Source: an uncultured Verrucomicrobia subdivision 3 bacterium (lineage in GTDB: Bacteria > Verrucomicrobiota > Verrucomicrobiia > Limisphaerales > UBA11358). Taken from it: 47,540 nucleotides of DNA. The notes under the pieces were generated by a model. That model did not search any database. It was not told the DNA's origin and was given only the letters and a program-made list of their open reading frames with translations. The stretch lies in assembly GCA_903884535.1 (NCBI GenBank), contig CAISEZ010000013.1:1-47540 (forward strand), in the 5' to 3' direction. Positions 25,710-34,260 of the stretch are shown in pieces; the first letter of the stretch is position 1; every line of letters begins with the position of its first letter. The position numbers and the translations under genes were made by a program.

Positions 25710-27413
25710 TCAAAGCGGCTCGGCTTTTTTAGTTTTCTCAGAAAGACGAGGCCCGTGGCCCTGTTCAACAACTTTCATCGGATCAATCGGCTGAAAACGC
25801 AACCAGGACAGGGCTTTTAACCAAGTCATCGGATCGCGGAACAGGCGCACTTTCTTGCCTTCCTTGAACGAGCGCGAGCGATAGTTCACCGGCAGTTCCA
25901 GCGGACGATAGCCTTTGCGGATGAGTTTGATGAGCAACTCAAAATCAAAATCGAAACGGTCGCACTCAAATTCCAGCGCGTAGAGACAGTCGCGGCGAAA
26001 CACTTTAAACATCGTGAACGGATCGCGCAGGCGCTGAAAAAACAGGACGTTGATGAGCGTGGTAAAAAACCAGTGCCCGAGATTGACGAACAAACTCAAG
26101 CTGTGCTGGCCGGTGAATTGGCGCATCTTCCAGACATTGCGCCCACCGTGGCGGGAGCCAAGCACAAACGCAGCCCGCCCGGCGACGAGCGGCTCCAGCA
26201 GCCCGTCGTAATCTTCCAGATCATATTCCAGATCGGCGTCCTGGATCAAAATATAGTCGCCGGTGGCGGCGGCGAGGCCCGTGCGCACGGCGCGGCCCTT
26301 GCCGCGGGGCTGGTCTTCGAGGAGAAGTTTCACACGCGGATGATCCCGGTATTTCAAGGCGAGTTCGCGCGTGCCATCGGTTGAATTGCTTTCCACCACG
26401 ATGATTTCCATTTGCAGATTCGGCAGTTCTTTGCGCAGGAGAATTTCCATCAGCGCGCCAAAGGTATTCGCCTCGTTGAAGGCCGGAACAACCACGGACA
26501 GCACCGGCGACGGCCGCAAGGCGGCTTTGCGCGAAAATACCATCATGCCGCTGGCAATGATTTGCCGCTGCCGCTGCCGCACGGAGCGCGGCAGCATGCG
26601 CGCCAGGCAGTTCAACCCCGGCGTCACCAGCGGAACTGGGAAACGCTGAAAGTGCATCTGGATATATTCAAAACTCAGAATCTTCCAGCCGGGCTGGACG
26701 AGGATTTCGCGAAAGCCGGATTGAAACAGCGCGGTCTGAAGATTTTGCCGGTCGAAGTAAGTCAGATGCTCGGGCTTAAATTCCATCCACTTTTGCTTCA
26801 TCAAACGCGCGGACCAAGAATCGGTGGCCGGCGTGGCGATGAACAGTGCGCCACCCGGTTTGAGCACGCGGTAAATTTCCTTCAAAAAATCCAACGGCGA
26901 ACGGACATGTTCGATGACATCGGAAATTACGCACAAGTCGAACTGGGCCGTGGGCAGTTGCGCCGCGTGAAGTTCACCGCATTTCACGTCGCCATTTTTC
27001 AAACGCTGGCGCGCTTTCGCCGCGGCATCGGGAGAATATTCCACGCCGGTGACCTGCCAGCCCGCGCTTTCGGCCGAGACCAGAAAATCACCGTCACCAC
27101 AGCCGATCTCCAGCAGTTGGCCGCTTTGGCTGCCGCAATAGCGGCTGATTTCCGCCAGATAAAATCGGGCCGTGGCTTGTTTCAATTCGCTGACGGTCTG
27201 CCGGCCGGCGTCCGTGTCGCTGCCCAAAAAATAATGGGCGTGGTAAATCCGGGCCAGTTCCGCATCGCTGGGCTGCGGATTGAGAAACACCAGCCCGCAG
27301 TCATCGCACCGCACGACGCGATAGTCCGACACCGAAAATAGGTAGTAAAATCGGGCCCCTTGGCAGACATGGCAGTTTTTAACGGAAGGTCTTTGGTTGA
27401 TGGAATTATCCAT
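25710..27413 (-). CDS. Fusion of zinc-ribbon SAM methyltransferase and GT2 glycosyltransferase
   Basis: The 567-residue polypeptide starts with a small Cys4 zinc ribbon (CHVC 14-17, CDDC 36-39). This is followed by a class I SAM methyltransferase (LLEIGCGDGDFLVSAESAGW 100-119; VISDVIEHVRSPLDFLKEI; LKPGGALFIATP). From ~304 a family 2 glycosyltransferase begins (LSVVVPAFNEANTFGALME), with the metal-binding DAD at 392-394 and a C-terminal part like dolichol-phosphate mannose synthases. Two hydrophobic stretches near 420-445 may touch the membrane. Both kinds of enzyme usually act in polysaccharide or lipid-linked sugar synthesis. The fusion suggests sequential modification and transfer, which is inference. 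Exact products are unknown. Confidence 0.88.
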   Translation of the reverse strand: MDNSINQRPSVKNCHVCQGARFYYLFSVSDYRVVRCDDCGLVFLNPQPSDAELARIYHAHYFLGSDTDAGRQTVSELKQATARFYLAEISRYCGSQSGQLLEIGCGDGDFLVSAESAGWQVTGVEYSPDAAAKARQRLKNGDVKCGELHAAQLPTAQFDLCVISDVIEHVRSPLDFLKEIYRVLKPGGALFIATPATDSWSARLMKQKWMEFKPEHLTYFDRQNLQTALFQSGFREILVQPGWKILSFEYIQMHFQRFPVPLVTPGLNCLARMLPRSVRQRQRQIIASGMMVFSRKAALRPSPVLSVVVPAFNEANTFGALMEILLRKELPNLQMEIIVVESNSTDGTRELALKYRDHPRVKLLLEDQPRGKGRAVRTGLAAATGDYILIQDADLEYDLEDYDGLLEPLVAGRAAFVLGSRHGGRNVWKMRQFTGQHSLSLFVNLGHWFFTTLINVLFFQRLRDPFTMFKVFRRDCLYALEFECDRFDFDFELLIKLIRKGYRPLELPVNYRSRSFKEGKKVRLFRDPMTWLKALSWLRFQPIDPMKVVEQGHGPRLSEKTKKAEPL

Positions 27414-27475
27414 GAAGGGTGCGGGTCATTGAGGGTTGCGGTTCTTTTTGGTTTTGCATTTAGGAATAAAATTCC

Positions 27476-27504
27476 CGGGATTCGCCGCCTGCGGGCGAGT
27501 CCCG
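27476..27504. terminator. Hairpin in the gap between rlmI-like and fusion gene
   Basis: CGGGATTCGCC (27476-27486) pairs with GGCGAGTCCCG (27494-27504), one mismatch in 11. On the minus strand AATTTTATT follows. It may terminate the trpS-rlmI transcript about 125 bases after its stop. The rest of the 214-base gap shows no gene. Confidence 0.35.
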
Positions 27505-27627
27505 ATCGAATTTTGGTTGTGATGCAAATTCATTCAATCCGCGAAAATAAGACGCTAGTTTTTAGGCATGGCAGTGTCAAAACAAAGCTGGGGCATTGGG
27601 TTTCAAACAGTCGACCCGCTGTTCCCG

Positions 27628-28857
27628 TCAATTTAAAAACTGGAGATAAATCACTTTCAAATACTCCGCTTCCTTGAAACCGGCGGGATGATCGGGCGGA
27701 TGCCGCAAGGTTTTCAGTTCGGTGAATTTCCGGCCGGACTGCGCCGCCGCCCGGCGCACGGCGTCAAAAAATTCCGCCGCCGAAACGTGCGCCGAGCAGG
27801 AGCCGGCCACCAAAATGCCGTTCCGCGACAATTTTTCGATGCCGATCAAATTGAGTTTTTCGTAGGCGCGGATCGCGCCTTCGCGTTCGGTCGCACGTTT
27901 GGCCAGCGACGGCGGATCCAGCACGATGAGATCAAATTTTTCGGCGCAGGCCGGCAACCATTCAAACGTGTCGGCCTGCACGACTTCATGGCGGCAAGCC
28001 GCCACGCCGGAGAGACTTTGATTCAGCGCAAAATTTCTTTTCGCCGATTCCAAAGCGTGGGCGCTGATGTCGAGATCCGTCACGGATTGGGCACCGCCAC
28101 GCGCGGCATAAACCGAAAAACCGCCAGAAAAACTGAACGCATTCAGCACGCGGCGGCCGCGCGCCAGCTGCTCCACTTCAGCACGATTCTCCCGCTGGTC
28201 GAGGAAAAAGCCGGTTTTCTGCCCGCGCAAAACATCCACCTCGAAACGCACGCCGTTCTCGGAAAAAATCACGGCACCTTCCGGTGAGGCACCGTGAAGA
28301 ATTTGTCCATCCCGCCGCTGAAATTGTTTTTCGGCCAGCGCCTGGATATTCCGGCTCAAACGTAGAACGATGCGGTCGCATGGAATTTTTTCTTGGAACA
28401 GTGCGAGGATTTCATCCAGCCGCGGCAGCCACGCGGCGGTGTAAATTTTCAGCACGAGCGTCGTGTCGTAGCGATCCAGCACGAGGCCGGGCCAACCGTC
28501 GCTCTCGCCATGAATCAAGCGATAGCCGGTGGTGGCCGCATCAAAAAGGCCTTTGCGCCGTGCGAGTGTTTGCGCCAACCGCACCTGCCACCACGCGGCA
28601 TCAATCGTCGTCGGCTTGCCCGCGTGCAAAATGCGGACGCGGATCGGCGAGTCCGGATCGAACAAACCAACGGCGAGAAACTTGTCTTTGCGGTCGTAGA
28701 TGACGGCGAGTTCGCCGGCTTCCCCGACACGATTGATTTCGTGAACGCTGTCGGCGAACAGCCACGGATGGCCGCTGCGCACGATGGATTCCGCCGCCGC
28801 CGTGATGCGCAGGCGCAAGCGGGTGGCCGCAGCCGGCTTTGCGGCTGGATGGTTCAT
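27628..28857 (-). CDS. RlmI-like 23S rRNA (cytosine-C5)-methyltransferase
   Basis: From ATG 28857 the protein has 409 residues. An N-terminal PUA-like RNA-binding domain ([20 protein letters not shown]) precedes a spacer domain ([20 protein letters not shown]). Then comes a Rossmann methyltransferase domain: [46 protein letters not shown] and the Cys-containing GSCSAHVSA. The pattern matches YccW/RlmI, which methylates C1962 of 23S rRNA, though other targets are possible. The frame is open upstream to 29007, but ATG 28857 overlaps the trpS stop as ATGA and begins before the conserved part, so it is preferred. Confidence 0.9.
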   Translation of the reverse strand: MNHPAAKPAAATRLRLRITAAAESIVRSGHPWLFADSVHEINRVGEAGELAVIYDRKDKFLAVGLFDPDSPIRVRILHAGKPTTIDAAWWQVRLAQTLARRKGLFDAATTGYRLIHGESDGWPGLVLDRYDTTLVLKIYTAAWLPRLDEILALFQEKIPCDRIVLRLSRNIQALAEKQFQRRDGQILHGASPEGAVIFSENGVRFEVDVLRGQKTGFFLDQRENRAEVEQLARGRRVLNAFSFSGGFSVYAARGGAQSVTDLDISAHALESAKRNFALNQSLSGVAACRHEVVQADTFEWLPACAEKFDLIVLDPPSLAKRATEREGAIRAYEKLNLIGIEKLSRNGILVAGSCSAHVSAAEFFDAVRRAAAQSGRKFTELKTLRHPPDHPAGFKEAEYLKVIYLQFLN

Positions 28858-29819
28858 TCCAATCCGCTCGCCCGGCGCGCCCGCTTCAAAACGGTTTGCG
28901 CGAGTGTGCGGGCTTTGGTGGCGCCTTCGGCGAGCACGCCGTTGACGTAATCCAGATTGGCTGCCAACTCGGCGCGCTTCTGCCGGGCTGCGGCAAAATG
29001 AGTCCAATACGATTCGAATAACTGCTTTTTCAAATCGCCGTAACCGAGGCCGCCAGCACGCAGGCGATTTTCAAAATCCGCAGCGTCTTCCGTCGGCGCG
29101 ACCAGTTTAAGCAGTTGGATTGCAAGATTCTTGTCCGCATCGGGCTTCGGCTCGGTCGGCGTGCGGCTATCCATTTTTATGCCCATCACTTTTTTGCGGA
29201 GTGTCTTTTCGTCGCCGAAAATTTCCAGCGTGTTGCCGTAGCTCTTGCTCATCTTCTCGCCGTCGAGGCCGGGGACTTTCGCCGTCTCGCCGCGAATCTG
29301 CGGTTCGGGAATGATGAAGGTTTCGCCGTAAGCCTCGTTGAATTTGATGGCGATGTCGCGCGTGACCTCTACGTGCTGTTTCTGGTCCTGGCCGACAGGC
29401 ACAACGTTGGAATCGTAAATCAAAATGTCCGCCGCCATCAGCACCGGATACGCGAACAGACCGTGGTTCACGGGAATGCCCTTCGCCACCTTGTCTTTAT
29501 AGGAAGTGCATTTTTCCAGCAGGCTCATCGGCGTGAGCGTGGACAGCATCCACGCCAGCTCGGTCACTTCCGGCACGTCGGACTGGCGGAAGAAGACGGA
29601 TTTTTTCGGGTCGAGGCCGCACGCGAGAAAATCCAGCGCCACGTCCAAGGAATTCTTGCGACGTTCCTGCGCGTCGAACAGCGAGGTCATCGAGTGATAA
29701 TCCGCGATGAAATAAAACGCTTCGCCTTTTTCCTGAAGCGCGATGGCGGGCTGCATCATCCCGAAATAATTTCCGAGGTGCAGCGCGCCGCTGGGCTGGA
29801 TGCCTGACAAAATTCGCAT
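28854..29819 (-). CDS. trpS: Tryptophanyl-tRNA synthetase
   Basis: The 321-residue class I synthetase charges tRNA-Trp. The ATP-binding HIGH-type motif appears as HLGN in [19 protein letters not shown] and the KMSKS motif in [16 protein letters not shown]. Other family blocks are [30 protein letters not shown] and [18 protein letters not shown]. The length is normal for bacterial TrpS. It forms a translationally coupled pair with the RlmI-like gene downstream. A CAAAG-type repeat and the recF terminator lie just upstream. Confidence 0.96.
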   Translation of the reverse strand: MRILSGIQPSGALHLGNYFGMMQPAIALQEKGEAFYFIADYHSMTSLFDAQERRKNSLDVALDFLACGLDPKKSVFFRQSDVPEVTELAWMLSTLTPMSLLEKCTSYKDKVAKGIPVNHGLFAYPVLMAADILIYDSNVVPVGQDQKQHVEVTRDIAIKFNEAYGETFIIPEPQIRGETAKVPGLDGEKMSKSYGNTLEIFGDEKTLRKKVMGIKMDSRTPTEPKPDADKNLAIQLLKLVAPTEDAADFENRLRAGGLGYGDLKKQLFESYWTHFAAARQKRAELAANLDYVNGVLAEGATKARTLAQTVLKRARRASGLE

Positions 29820-29833
29820 GAACTGATTTTAAC

Positions 29834-29859
29834 CGCAAAGAACACAAAGAACACAAAGA
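29834..29859. repeat. CGCAAAG / ACACAAAG tandem repeat
   Basis: CGCAAAGA is followed by two ACACAAAGA units in the gap between trpS and recF. It resembles the GCGCAAAG units at 21451-21480. No coding function is seen. Confidence 0.55.
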
Positions 29860-29882
29860 AAAAAACGGCGTTCGCCGCCGTT
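29859..29882 (-). terminator. Rho-independent terminator of recF
   Basis: On the minus strand AACGGCG pairs with CGCCGTT around a 5-base loop and is followed by a run of T (plus-strand stem arms 29864-29870 and 29876-29882, A-run 29859-29865). The stem begins inside the recF stop codon. Confidence 0.8.
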
Positions 29883-30957
29883 AAATTTTCTTCAACATTC
29901 CGGTCTGCACCTGCCACCGGTGCAAATCCTTTCCCAACTCGCTCGGCCAGTTTTCCTCGGTGCAGGTCATGAACACCTGGCCGCTGGTTTTGCGCGCATG
30001 TTCCAGCAATGGCAGCAAACCGCTGCGTCGCTTCACGTCCAGTTCACCCATCACATCGTCGATCAGCAGGATTGGCGCAGTGCCGTGGATGCCGGCGAGG
30101 TATTCCGCCTGCGCCATCTTCAACGCGATGGCCAGCGTGCGCTTCTGGCCTTCGCTGCCGAACTGCGCGGCGGATTTTTCGTTGAGCAGCAATTGCACGT
30201 CGTCGCGGTGCGGGCCGACGAGCGTGGCGCGAAAACTTTTTTCCCGCGCCCGCGCCTGTGCCAGCTCCACGGCGAAATCGTTCTTCACGCTCGGCGCATA
30301 TTCGATGCGCAATTCCTCCGCGTCGTTGGAAATGCGGCGATACGCCAGGCGCGCAAGCGGCGAAAACTTTGGCACCAGTTCGCGGCGGGCGCGGATGATG
30401 TCGTTGCCGAGCTTCACGAGTTCGGTGGAAAAACTGGCCAGCGCGGCCTCGTCGGTGGTGCGCTGTTTCAACAGCGCATTGCGCGTGCGGACGCAGTGCA
30501 TGTAGCGCTGGAGCAGCGGCAGGTAACCGGGCTGCGTCTGCGCGAGCAGCAGATCCAAAAACCGCCGCCGCGACCGCGCCGCGCCTTTGACGAGCTGCAA
30601 ATCTTCCGTGCAGAAAACCACCGTGCGCAGCGCGCCCAGATAATCCGCGAGTTTTTTCACCGGCTGGCCGTCGAGCGCCAGATTCCGTTCGCGCGCGGAC
30701 CAATACATTTTGATTTCGCGGTCGCCCTGCCCCACCACGTTGCCGCCGACAAAATAGCCTTTCGCGCCGTGCCGAATCATCTGCGCGCTGCCGACGCCGC
30801 GAAAGGACCGCAGCGTGGCCATGAGATAAATCGCTTCGAGGATGTTCGTTTTGCCCTGTGCATTGTCGCCGAGCAGCAAATGGAAGCCGGGCGCGAAATC
30901 CGCGTCCAGCCGGGCGTAGTTGCGGAAATCCCGCAGCCGCAAATGAGACAAATGCAC
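29881..30957 (-). CDS. recF: DNA replication/repair protein RecF
   Basis: The 358-residue protein is an SMC-like ATPase that helps load RecA at single-strand gaps. The N-terminus LSHLRLRDFRNYARLDADF and the Walker A motif GDNAQGKTN (~30-38) are typical, as are FRATLVGPHRDDVQLLL, the signature-like FGSEGQKRTLAIALKMAQ, and the Walker B segment ILLIDDVMGELD. All ATPase motifs are present. It is not next to dnaA, dnaN or gyrB as in many bacteria. It is flanked by its own terminator and by the terminator of the PEP-CTERM gene, so it may be monocistronic. Confidence 0.95.
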   Translation of the reverse strand: MHLSHLRLRDFRNYARLDADFAPGFHLLLGDNAQGKTNILEAIYLMATLRSFRGVGSAQMIRHGAKGYFVGGNVVGQGDREIKMYWSARERNLALDGQPVKKLADYLGALRTVVFCTEDLQLVKGAARSRRRFLDLLLAQTQPGYLPLLQRYMHCVRTRNALLKQRTTDEAALASFSTELVKLGNDIIRARRELVPKFSPLARLAYRRISNDAEELRIEYAPSVKNDFAVELAQARAREKSFRATLVGPHRDDVQLLLNEKSAAQFGSEGQKRTLAIALKMAQAEYLAGIHGTAPILLIDDVMGELDVKRRSGLLPLLEHARKTSGQVFMTCTEENWPSELGKDLHRWQVQTGMLKKI

Positions 30958-30974
30958 GCCGCTAAAATGAATTG

Positions 30975-31021
30975 GAAAAAATCCGGCGGCGAGTTTTTTC
31001 GGCGGACCGATAAGCCGCCGG
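30975..31021 (-). terminator. Terminator downstream of the PEP-CTERM gene
   Basis: On the minus strand CCGGCGGC pairs with GCCGCCGG (plus-strand arms 31014-31021 and 30983-30990), followed by ATTTTTT. A second small hairpin fits in the loop. It starts two bases after the gene's stop codon and separates it from recF. Confidence 0.65.
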
Positions 31022-31023
31022 CT

Positions 31024-31935
31024 TCAGGAAGCCGCGCCCGACTGCCGGTGGCGGTGGGCACGGAAAAACAAAATCATTCCCATGCCGCCCAGCAGCGATA
31101 ACGCCAGCGGGCTGGGTTCCGGCACCGCCTGAATCACCACCTGGGCGGAGCCGGGGTCAATGATGAGATCCAGATAGCCGCTCAGCGTGACGGTGTCCCC
31201 ATTGTTAATGACGAGCGTTCCGGCTGAATTATTGGGGTCGGCGTGAAATGGCGTCGTGGTGTCATAGCCCCAAAAATTGGCGCTGGGGTTGACTCCCGTC
31301 GGATAGCCCGAAGAATTGGACCAGTCCCCGCCGATCGGCAGCGTGGCGGTGTGGATTGCCCCGGCATTGACTTGAAAATTTTCCTCCCCCGCCAGCAACA
31401 CATAAGTTCCCAGTGTCCCGGCGAAATCCACCAGCAAATATTCCAGATTCGCCGTCGGCGTTCCCGAGTAAATGTAGGCGGGCGTCCAGTCCACCCGCAA
31501 TTCGGCCACGCCGGGACCGGTGTTGTTAAACGTCATGGAAGTGCCGATCGGCGAAAGCTGGCTGGTGGAGTTGGATCCGCCCCCGGTGACAAACGTGGGC
31601 TGCTGGTAGCTGACTTGGGCGTTCGCATTGGCGCTGCTCATCGGGCCGGTATTATATGAGCCGCTATTCACCAGCCCGGGCGTCGTGCCGCTGGTCAGCC
31701 AGGCATAGCTGGTCAAGGGCGTGCCCGTGCCTCCAGTGGTATTGGGCGTGGGATCCGTGCCGGCGATGGTGCTGAAACCGTCATTGAAATAAACATTCAG
31801 ATAATCACTGCCGGATAGCAGCGTGTAGGAAGCCTGCACCCGGCTGGCGGCCACAAGCAGCAAAGTCAGGACGGCCAGCATTCCAATCCGCGAAGAACGC
31901 CAGACGAATAGTTGGGGCAAGCATGAATTTTTCAT
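31024..31935 (-). CDS. PEP-CTERM sorting domain protein
   Basis: The 303-residue protein has a signal peptide (GMLAVLTLLLVAASRVQA) and ends with a complete PEP-CTERM tail: VPEPSPLALSLLGGMGMIL, then a short basic end (FRAHRHR). The tail directs export, membrane anchoring and cleavage by an exosortase, usually in EPS-producing Gram-negative bacteria. The body is rich in Gly, Thr and Asn and has no recognisable catalytic motif; it may be an envelope or biofilm protein. The gene has its own strong candidate promoter and terminator, so it looks like a single-gene unit. No exosortase is in the window. Confidence 0.9.
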   Translation of the reverse strand: MKNSCLPQLFVWRSSRIGMLAVLTLLLVAASRVQASYTLLSGSDYLNVYFNDGFSTIAGTDPTPNTTGGTGTPLTSYAWLTSGTTPGLVNSGSYNTGPMSSANANAQVSYQQPTFVTGGGSNSTSQLSPIGTSMTFNNTGPGVAELRVDWTPAYIYSGTPTANLEYLLVDFAGTLGTYVLLAGEENFQVNAGAIHTATLPIGGDWSNSSGYPTGVNPSANFWGYDTTTPFHADPNNSAGTLVINNGDTVTLSGYLDLIIDPGSAQVVIQAVPEPSPLALSLLGGMGMILFFRAHRHRQSGAAS

Positions 31936-32003
31936 AACTTAATCAATAACGGCTGGGAGGGTTTAGGGTTGTTGCGTTGTCATTAATAAAACGCAATGAA
32001 AAG

Positions 32004-32032
32004 CTTTTATTAACTAATCTACATTTTGTCAA
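32004..32032 (-). promoter_or_regulatory. Candidate sigma70-like promoter of the PEP-CTERM gene
   Basis: On the minus strand a perfect TTGACA (32027-32032) is 17 bases from TAAAAG (32004-32009). The start codon follows about 70 bases downstream. Confidence 0.6.
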
Positions 32033-32233
32033 GTTAAGATTGTGTAACAAAATCACTCTTTCTTGAGTTGGGTTCCCGCCCAACCCGGCGGCTTAATTTT
32101 TTGTCCCGTCCCCGTTCTTATTTTTGCGGCCGCAGCAAAATATGCGTCGGCTGATCGCGATCACAGGTTGGCCAGCCGTCCTGCACCTAGCAAAATCACG
32201 CCGCAGTCGGCGCAACAGCGCGAACGTAAAGGG

Positions 32234-32262
32234 TTGCCGTTTAAAACATGTTCCTTCAAAAT
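32234..32262 (+). promoter_or_regulatory. Candidate promoter of the zinc-ribbon gene
   Basis: TTGCCG (32234-32239), a 17-base spacer and CAAAAT (32257-32262) lie 16 bases before ATG 32279. Both boxes match the consensus at four of six positions. Confidence 0.3.
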
Positions 32263-32278
32263 AGAAAGCGTTAAACCA

Positions 32279-32872
32279 ATGGGAGAATTTTTAAAATCTG
32301 AATGTCCGCACTGCGGCCAGGCCATTGAATATCCGGCCGAAGGCACCGGCCAGACGGTTCCCTGCCCGACGTGCGCAGAGCCGTTCGTCCTCAAGCCCGT
32401 GATTGAGCCGCCGCCTGAAATTGTCGTGCCGCCACCGGCCCCGCCAATACCGGCACCTATATTGTCAGGTCTCCCAATCGCTGCGCCGAGTGCTCCTGCA
32501 ACGCCGCCGATGCCAGCGCAATCTGCGCCGCCAGCCGCGCCGGCGACCAAACCCATTTTGCCCGCGCCGGTTGCGCCCGCTCCCCTGCCGAGGCCAACGG
32601 CAACCCCAGCGTCCCGTGCGAAGCATTCGTCAGAATCCCTAGGCGGGCGGCTGGACCAAGCCTGCCGCGAATTTGCCAGCGCGCGGGAGTTTGAAAAGCT
32701 TCAGCCGACGCGCGAGCAAATTGCCCGCGCTTTGGTCGCCGCAAATTTCAATCGAACCACCGAAGCCCAATGGCCAACGCACGCGGAACTCGTGGCGGCA
32801 TTGAAAAAATTATTTCCCGAATTCCGCAGCCGACCAACCGTCATCAAACCGATCACGCCGGATAAGAAATGA
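32279..32872 (+). CDS. Small zinc-ribbon protein with Pro/Ala-rich linker
   Basis: From ATG 32279 the protein has 197 residues. The start SECPHCGQAIEYPAEGTGQT and the following CPTCAEPF form a Cys4 zinc ribbon (CPHC, CPTC). A long Pro/Ala-rich linker (~50-125) leads to a C-terminal helical part with REFEKLQPTREQIARALVA and ELVAALKKLFPEF. The zinc ribbon plus disordered linker is common in Verrucomicrobiota and Planctomycetes, but I do not recognise a specific function. The frame is open from 32063; the extra residues look non-coding. The function is unknown; protein or nucleic acid binding is possible. Confidence 0.75.
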   Translation: MGEFLKSECPHCGQAIEYPAEGTGQTVPCPTCAEPFVLKPVIEPPPEIVVPPPAPPIPAPILSGLPIAAPSAPATPPMPAQSAPPAAPATKPILPAPVAPAPLPRPTATPASRAKHSSESLGGRLDQACREFASAREFEKLQPTREQIARALVAANFNRTTEAQWPTHAELVAALKKLFPEFRSRPTVIKPITPDKK

Positions 32873-33001
32873 GATGGTCTTTGGTGATTTCGGGCGGGGG
32901 GACTGGCCAGTTTCCACTCGTCTCGTGCGAGTGAAAGCGGTGACGCGCTGAAGAAAAATGGCCTTGTCGCCGGGGCGGGCGGAGTTACAGTGGAATCAGC
33001 C

Positions 33002-34048
33002 ATGAAAATGCTTTCGGCCAAGGAAAAAAACCGTCACGACGGATTTTCAAACCTCACAGAAGAGACAATTAGGAAAAAAACCTCTGCCGGCGACACTCCT
33101 TTACATCGGGCCGCAGGACTGGGAAGGATTTGCGAAATTCCAAAGCATCTTCTTCGACTGGAATTATTCTTGGTAAAAAATAATTCCAACAGAACACCGA
33201 TACATCGTGCTGCAATGAATGGATTCCTTGATAAAGTCCCAAAAGAATTTTTGACCAAGGAGACACTTACAGTTTCTGCCGAATATGAGAAAAAAGAATC
33301 CAGAACTGGGCCGACACCGCCACGAACCGAAACGCCTTTGCATACGGCTGCATTCCACGGTCACGCAAATCAAATCCCCAAAGCGTTTCTGAAGCCGGAG
33401 TTTTTAAGTATCGAAGCCAAAGGCTACAGACAAACAGTTTTGCACTATTTTGCCATGAGCAAATGTCTGGATTTAATACCGGAAATATATGCCCATCATG
33501 GAATGTGGGACTTGAGAGACAGTTCAGGCAAAACGCCACGCGGTATTCTTGATGGTTTAATCGAAAGGGAAGCATATGTCGCCCATGTGCGGAGTGAATC
33601 AGTGACAGAAAAGCAAAAGGAAAAACTTCGCTGGTTCGGTTGCCCTTTTGATGAAGGGATGACAAAAGGACAAGCCAGTGATGCGCTTGATAAATGCGTC
33701 AGAGATTTTCCAGAACGGGAACGGGCTTATTACAGTCGTCCGGCAACGGAAGAACAAATGGCGATTCTGCATGCTCACTACGGGAAAAATCTTGATGAAG
33801 TTAATGGGCCATTCACTTACGGAAAAGTCAAAGATTTGATTTCAGAATTTGAGATGAATAAGCGTTGTCAAGATCGGGTAGCTGATTTGGAGAAAACGCA
33901 TTATGAATTTATCCTATTAAGATTTCTCCGCTGGCGGGTGGAGCGTTATCGGCATCTGACTTACTCGCGAGTAAAAAAGGCGGCCAGAGCACTAGACAGG
34001 ATCAATACCGGTTGGACGAATGCGAGGACTTATTGCTTCAAAAAGTGA
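33002..34048 (+). CDS. Ankyrin-repeat-like protein, possibly frameshifted at the end
   Basis: In the plain frame the protein has about 348 residues (ATG 33002; GTG 32990 and ATG 33008 are alternatives). At least three ankyrin-like units are visible: DTPLHRAAGLGRICEIPKHL, RTPIHRAAMNGFLDKVPKEF and ETPLHTAAFHGHANQIPKAF, each with an unusual x-IPK-x-F/L ending. Further on, VTEKQKEKLRWFGCPFDEG and ATEEQMAILHAHYGKNLDE look like two copies of a small T-x-K/E-Q motif. Base composition is more AT-rich than the surrounding genes, which suggests transfer. The last ~22 residues of this frame look non-coding, while the -1 frame reads on plausibly (see 33973-34092). Binding of another protein is inferred from the ankyrin fold. 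Confidence 0.75.
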   Translation: MKMLSAKEKNRHDGFSNLTEETIRKKTSAGDTPLHRAAGLGRICEIPKHLLRLELFLVKNNSNRTPIHRAAMNGFLDKVPKEFLTKETLTVSAEYEKKESRTGPTPPRTETPLHTAAFHGHANQIPKAFLKPEFLSIEAKGYRQTVLHYFAMSKCLDLIPEIYAHHGMWDLRDSSGKTPRGILDGLIEREAYVAHVRSESVTEKQKEKLRWFGCPFDEGMTKGQASDALDKCVRDFPERERAYYSRPATEEQMAILHAHYGKNLDEVNGPFTYGKVKDLISEFEMNKRCQDRVADLEKTHYEFILLRFLRWRVERYRHLTYSRVKKAARALDRINTGWTNARTYCFKK

Positions 34049-34092
34049 CGGAACTTTTCCCGGAATTGGCTGCGAAAGAGAATTGGTTGTAA
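33973..34092 (+). other. Candidate -1 frameshift: A AAA AAG slippery site and extended C-terminus
   Basis: The heptamer A AAA AAG occupies 33973-33979 in exactly the phase used by -1 programmed frameshifting (codons GTA AAA AAG). After a -1 slip, translation would continue GGQSTRQDQYRLDECEDLLL then QKVTELFPELAAKENWL and stop at 34090-34092. That C-terminus reads like a normal amphipathic helix, unlike the in-frame end. I see no strong downstream hairpin. A plain frameshift mutation or sequencing error in the A-run gives the same picture. Confidence 0.5.
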
Positions 34093-34164
34093 ATTTTGTT
34101 TGAGACATAAGTCCCGTGAAATTTTCTCGCCCGCAAACACATTTTTCGGTTTAATTCGCGCCAC

Positions 34165-34236
34165 ATGAAGAAGCAAAAAGCTTACGCCGCCGGCGCGGGC
34201 GTTGATCTGGGAAAACAATTCGGGCTTTGCAAATGA
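34165..34236 (+). pseudogene. Degenerate duplicate of the purM 5' end
   Basis: An ATG-initiated 23-codon reading frame (MKKQKAYAAGAGVDLGKQF...) matches the start of the intact purM at 34719 (MKQKAYAAAGVDIDLGNKV). A 19-base identical run is present in both (34174-34192 and 34725-34743), and the gaps are multiples of three. It then reaches a TGA at 34234-34236. The toxin-antitoxin pair lies between the two copies, so this is probably a relic left by an insertion. Confidence 0.75.
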
Positions 34237-34260
34237 TGCGGGCCGGTTTATTTTGTCGCC

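Larger units (their letters stand above)
31936..32278. other. 343-base intergenic region between divergent genes
   Basis: This AT-richer gap contains a good promoter for the PEP-CTERM gene, a weaker candidate for the zinc-ribbon gene, and a small hairpin (GTTGGG 32067-32072 with CCCAAC 32079-32084) followed a little later by TAATTTTTT. An open frame from 32063 continues into the zinc-ribbon gene but its first ~70 residues look non-coding. Confidence 0.6.

Noticed and set aside
25702..25750. GCGGCTCGGCTTTTTTA as a terminator for kdsD
   Set aside because: The stem is weak and the T-run is part of the coding end of the convergent fusion gene, so it cannot be separated from codon content.
27360..27677. 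Small plus-strand open frame in the gap before the rRNA methyltransferase gene
   Set aside because: It overlaps the starts and ends of two minus-strand genes, has no motif and no plausible ribosome binding site.
29920..31101. A 393-codon open frame on the plus strand
   Set aside because: It lies antisense to recF and the terminator region; no motif is present.
32063..32278. Upstream extension of the zinc-ribbon gene
   Set aside because: The frame is open but the residues look like translated intergenic sequence, and the zinc ribbon starts right after the ATG at 32279.
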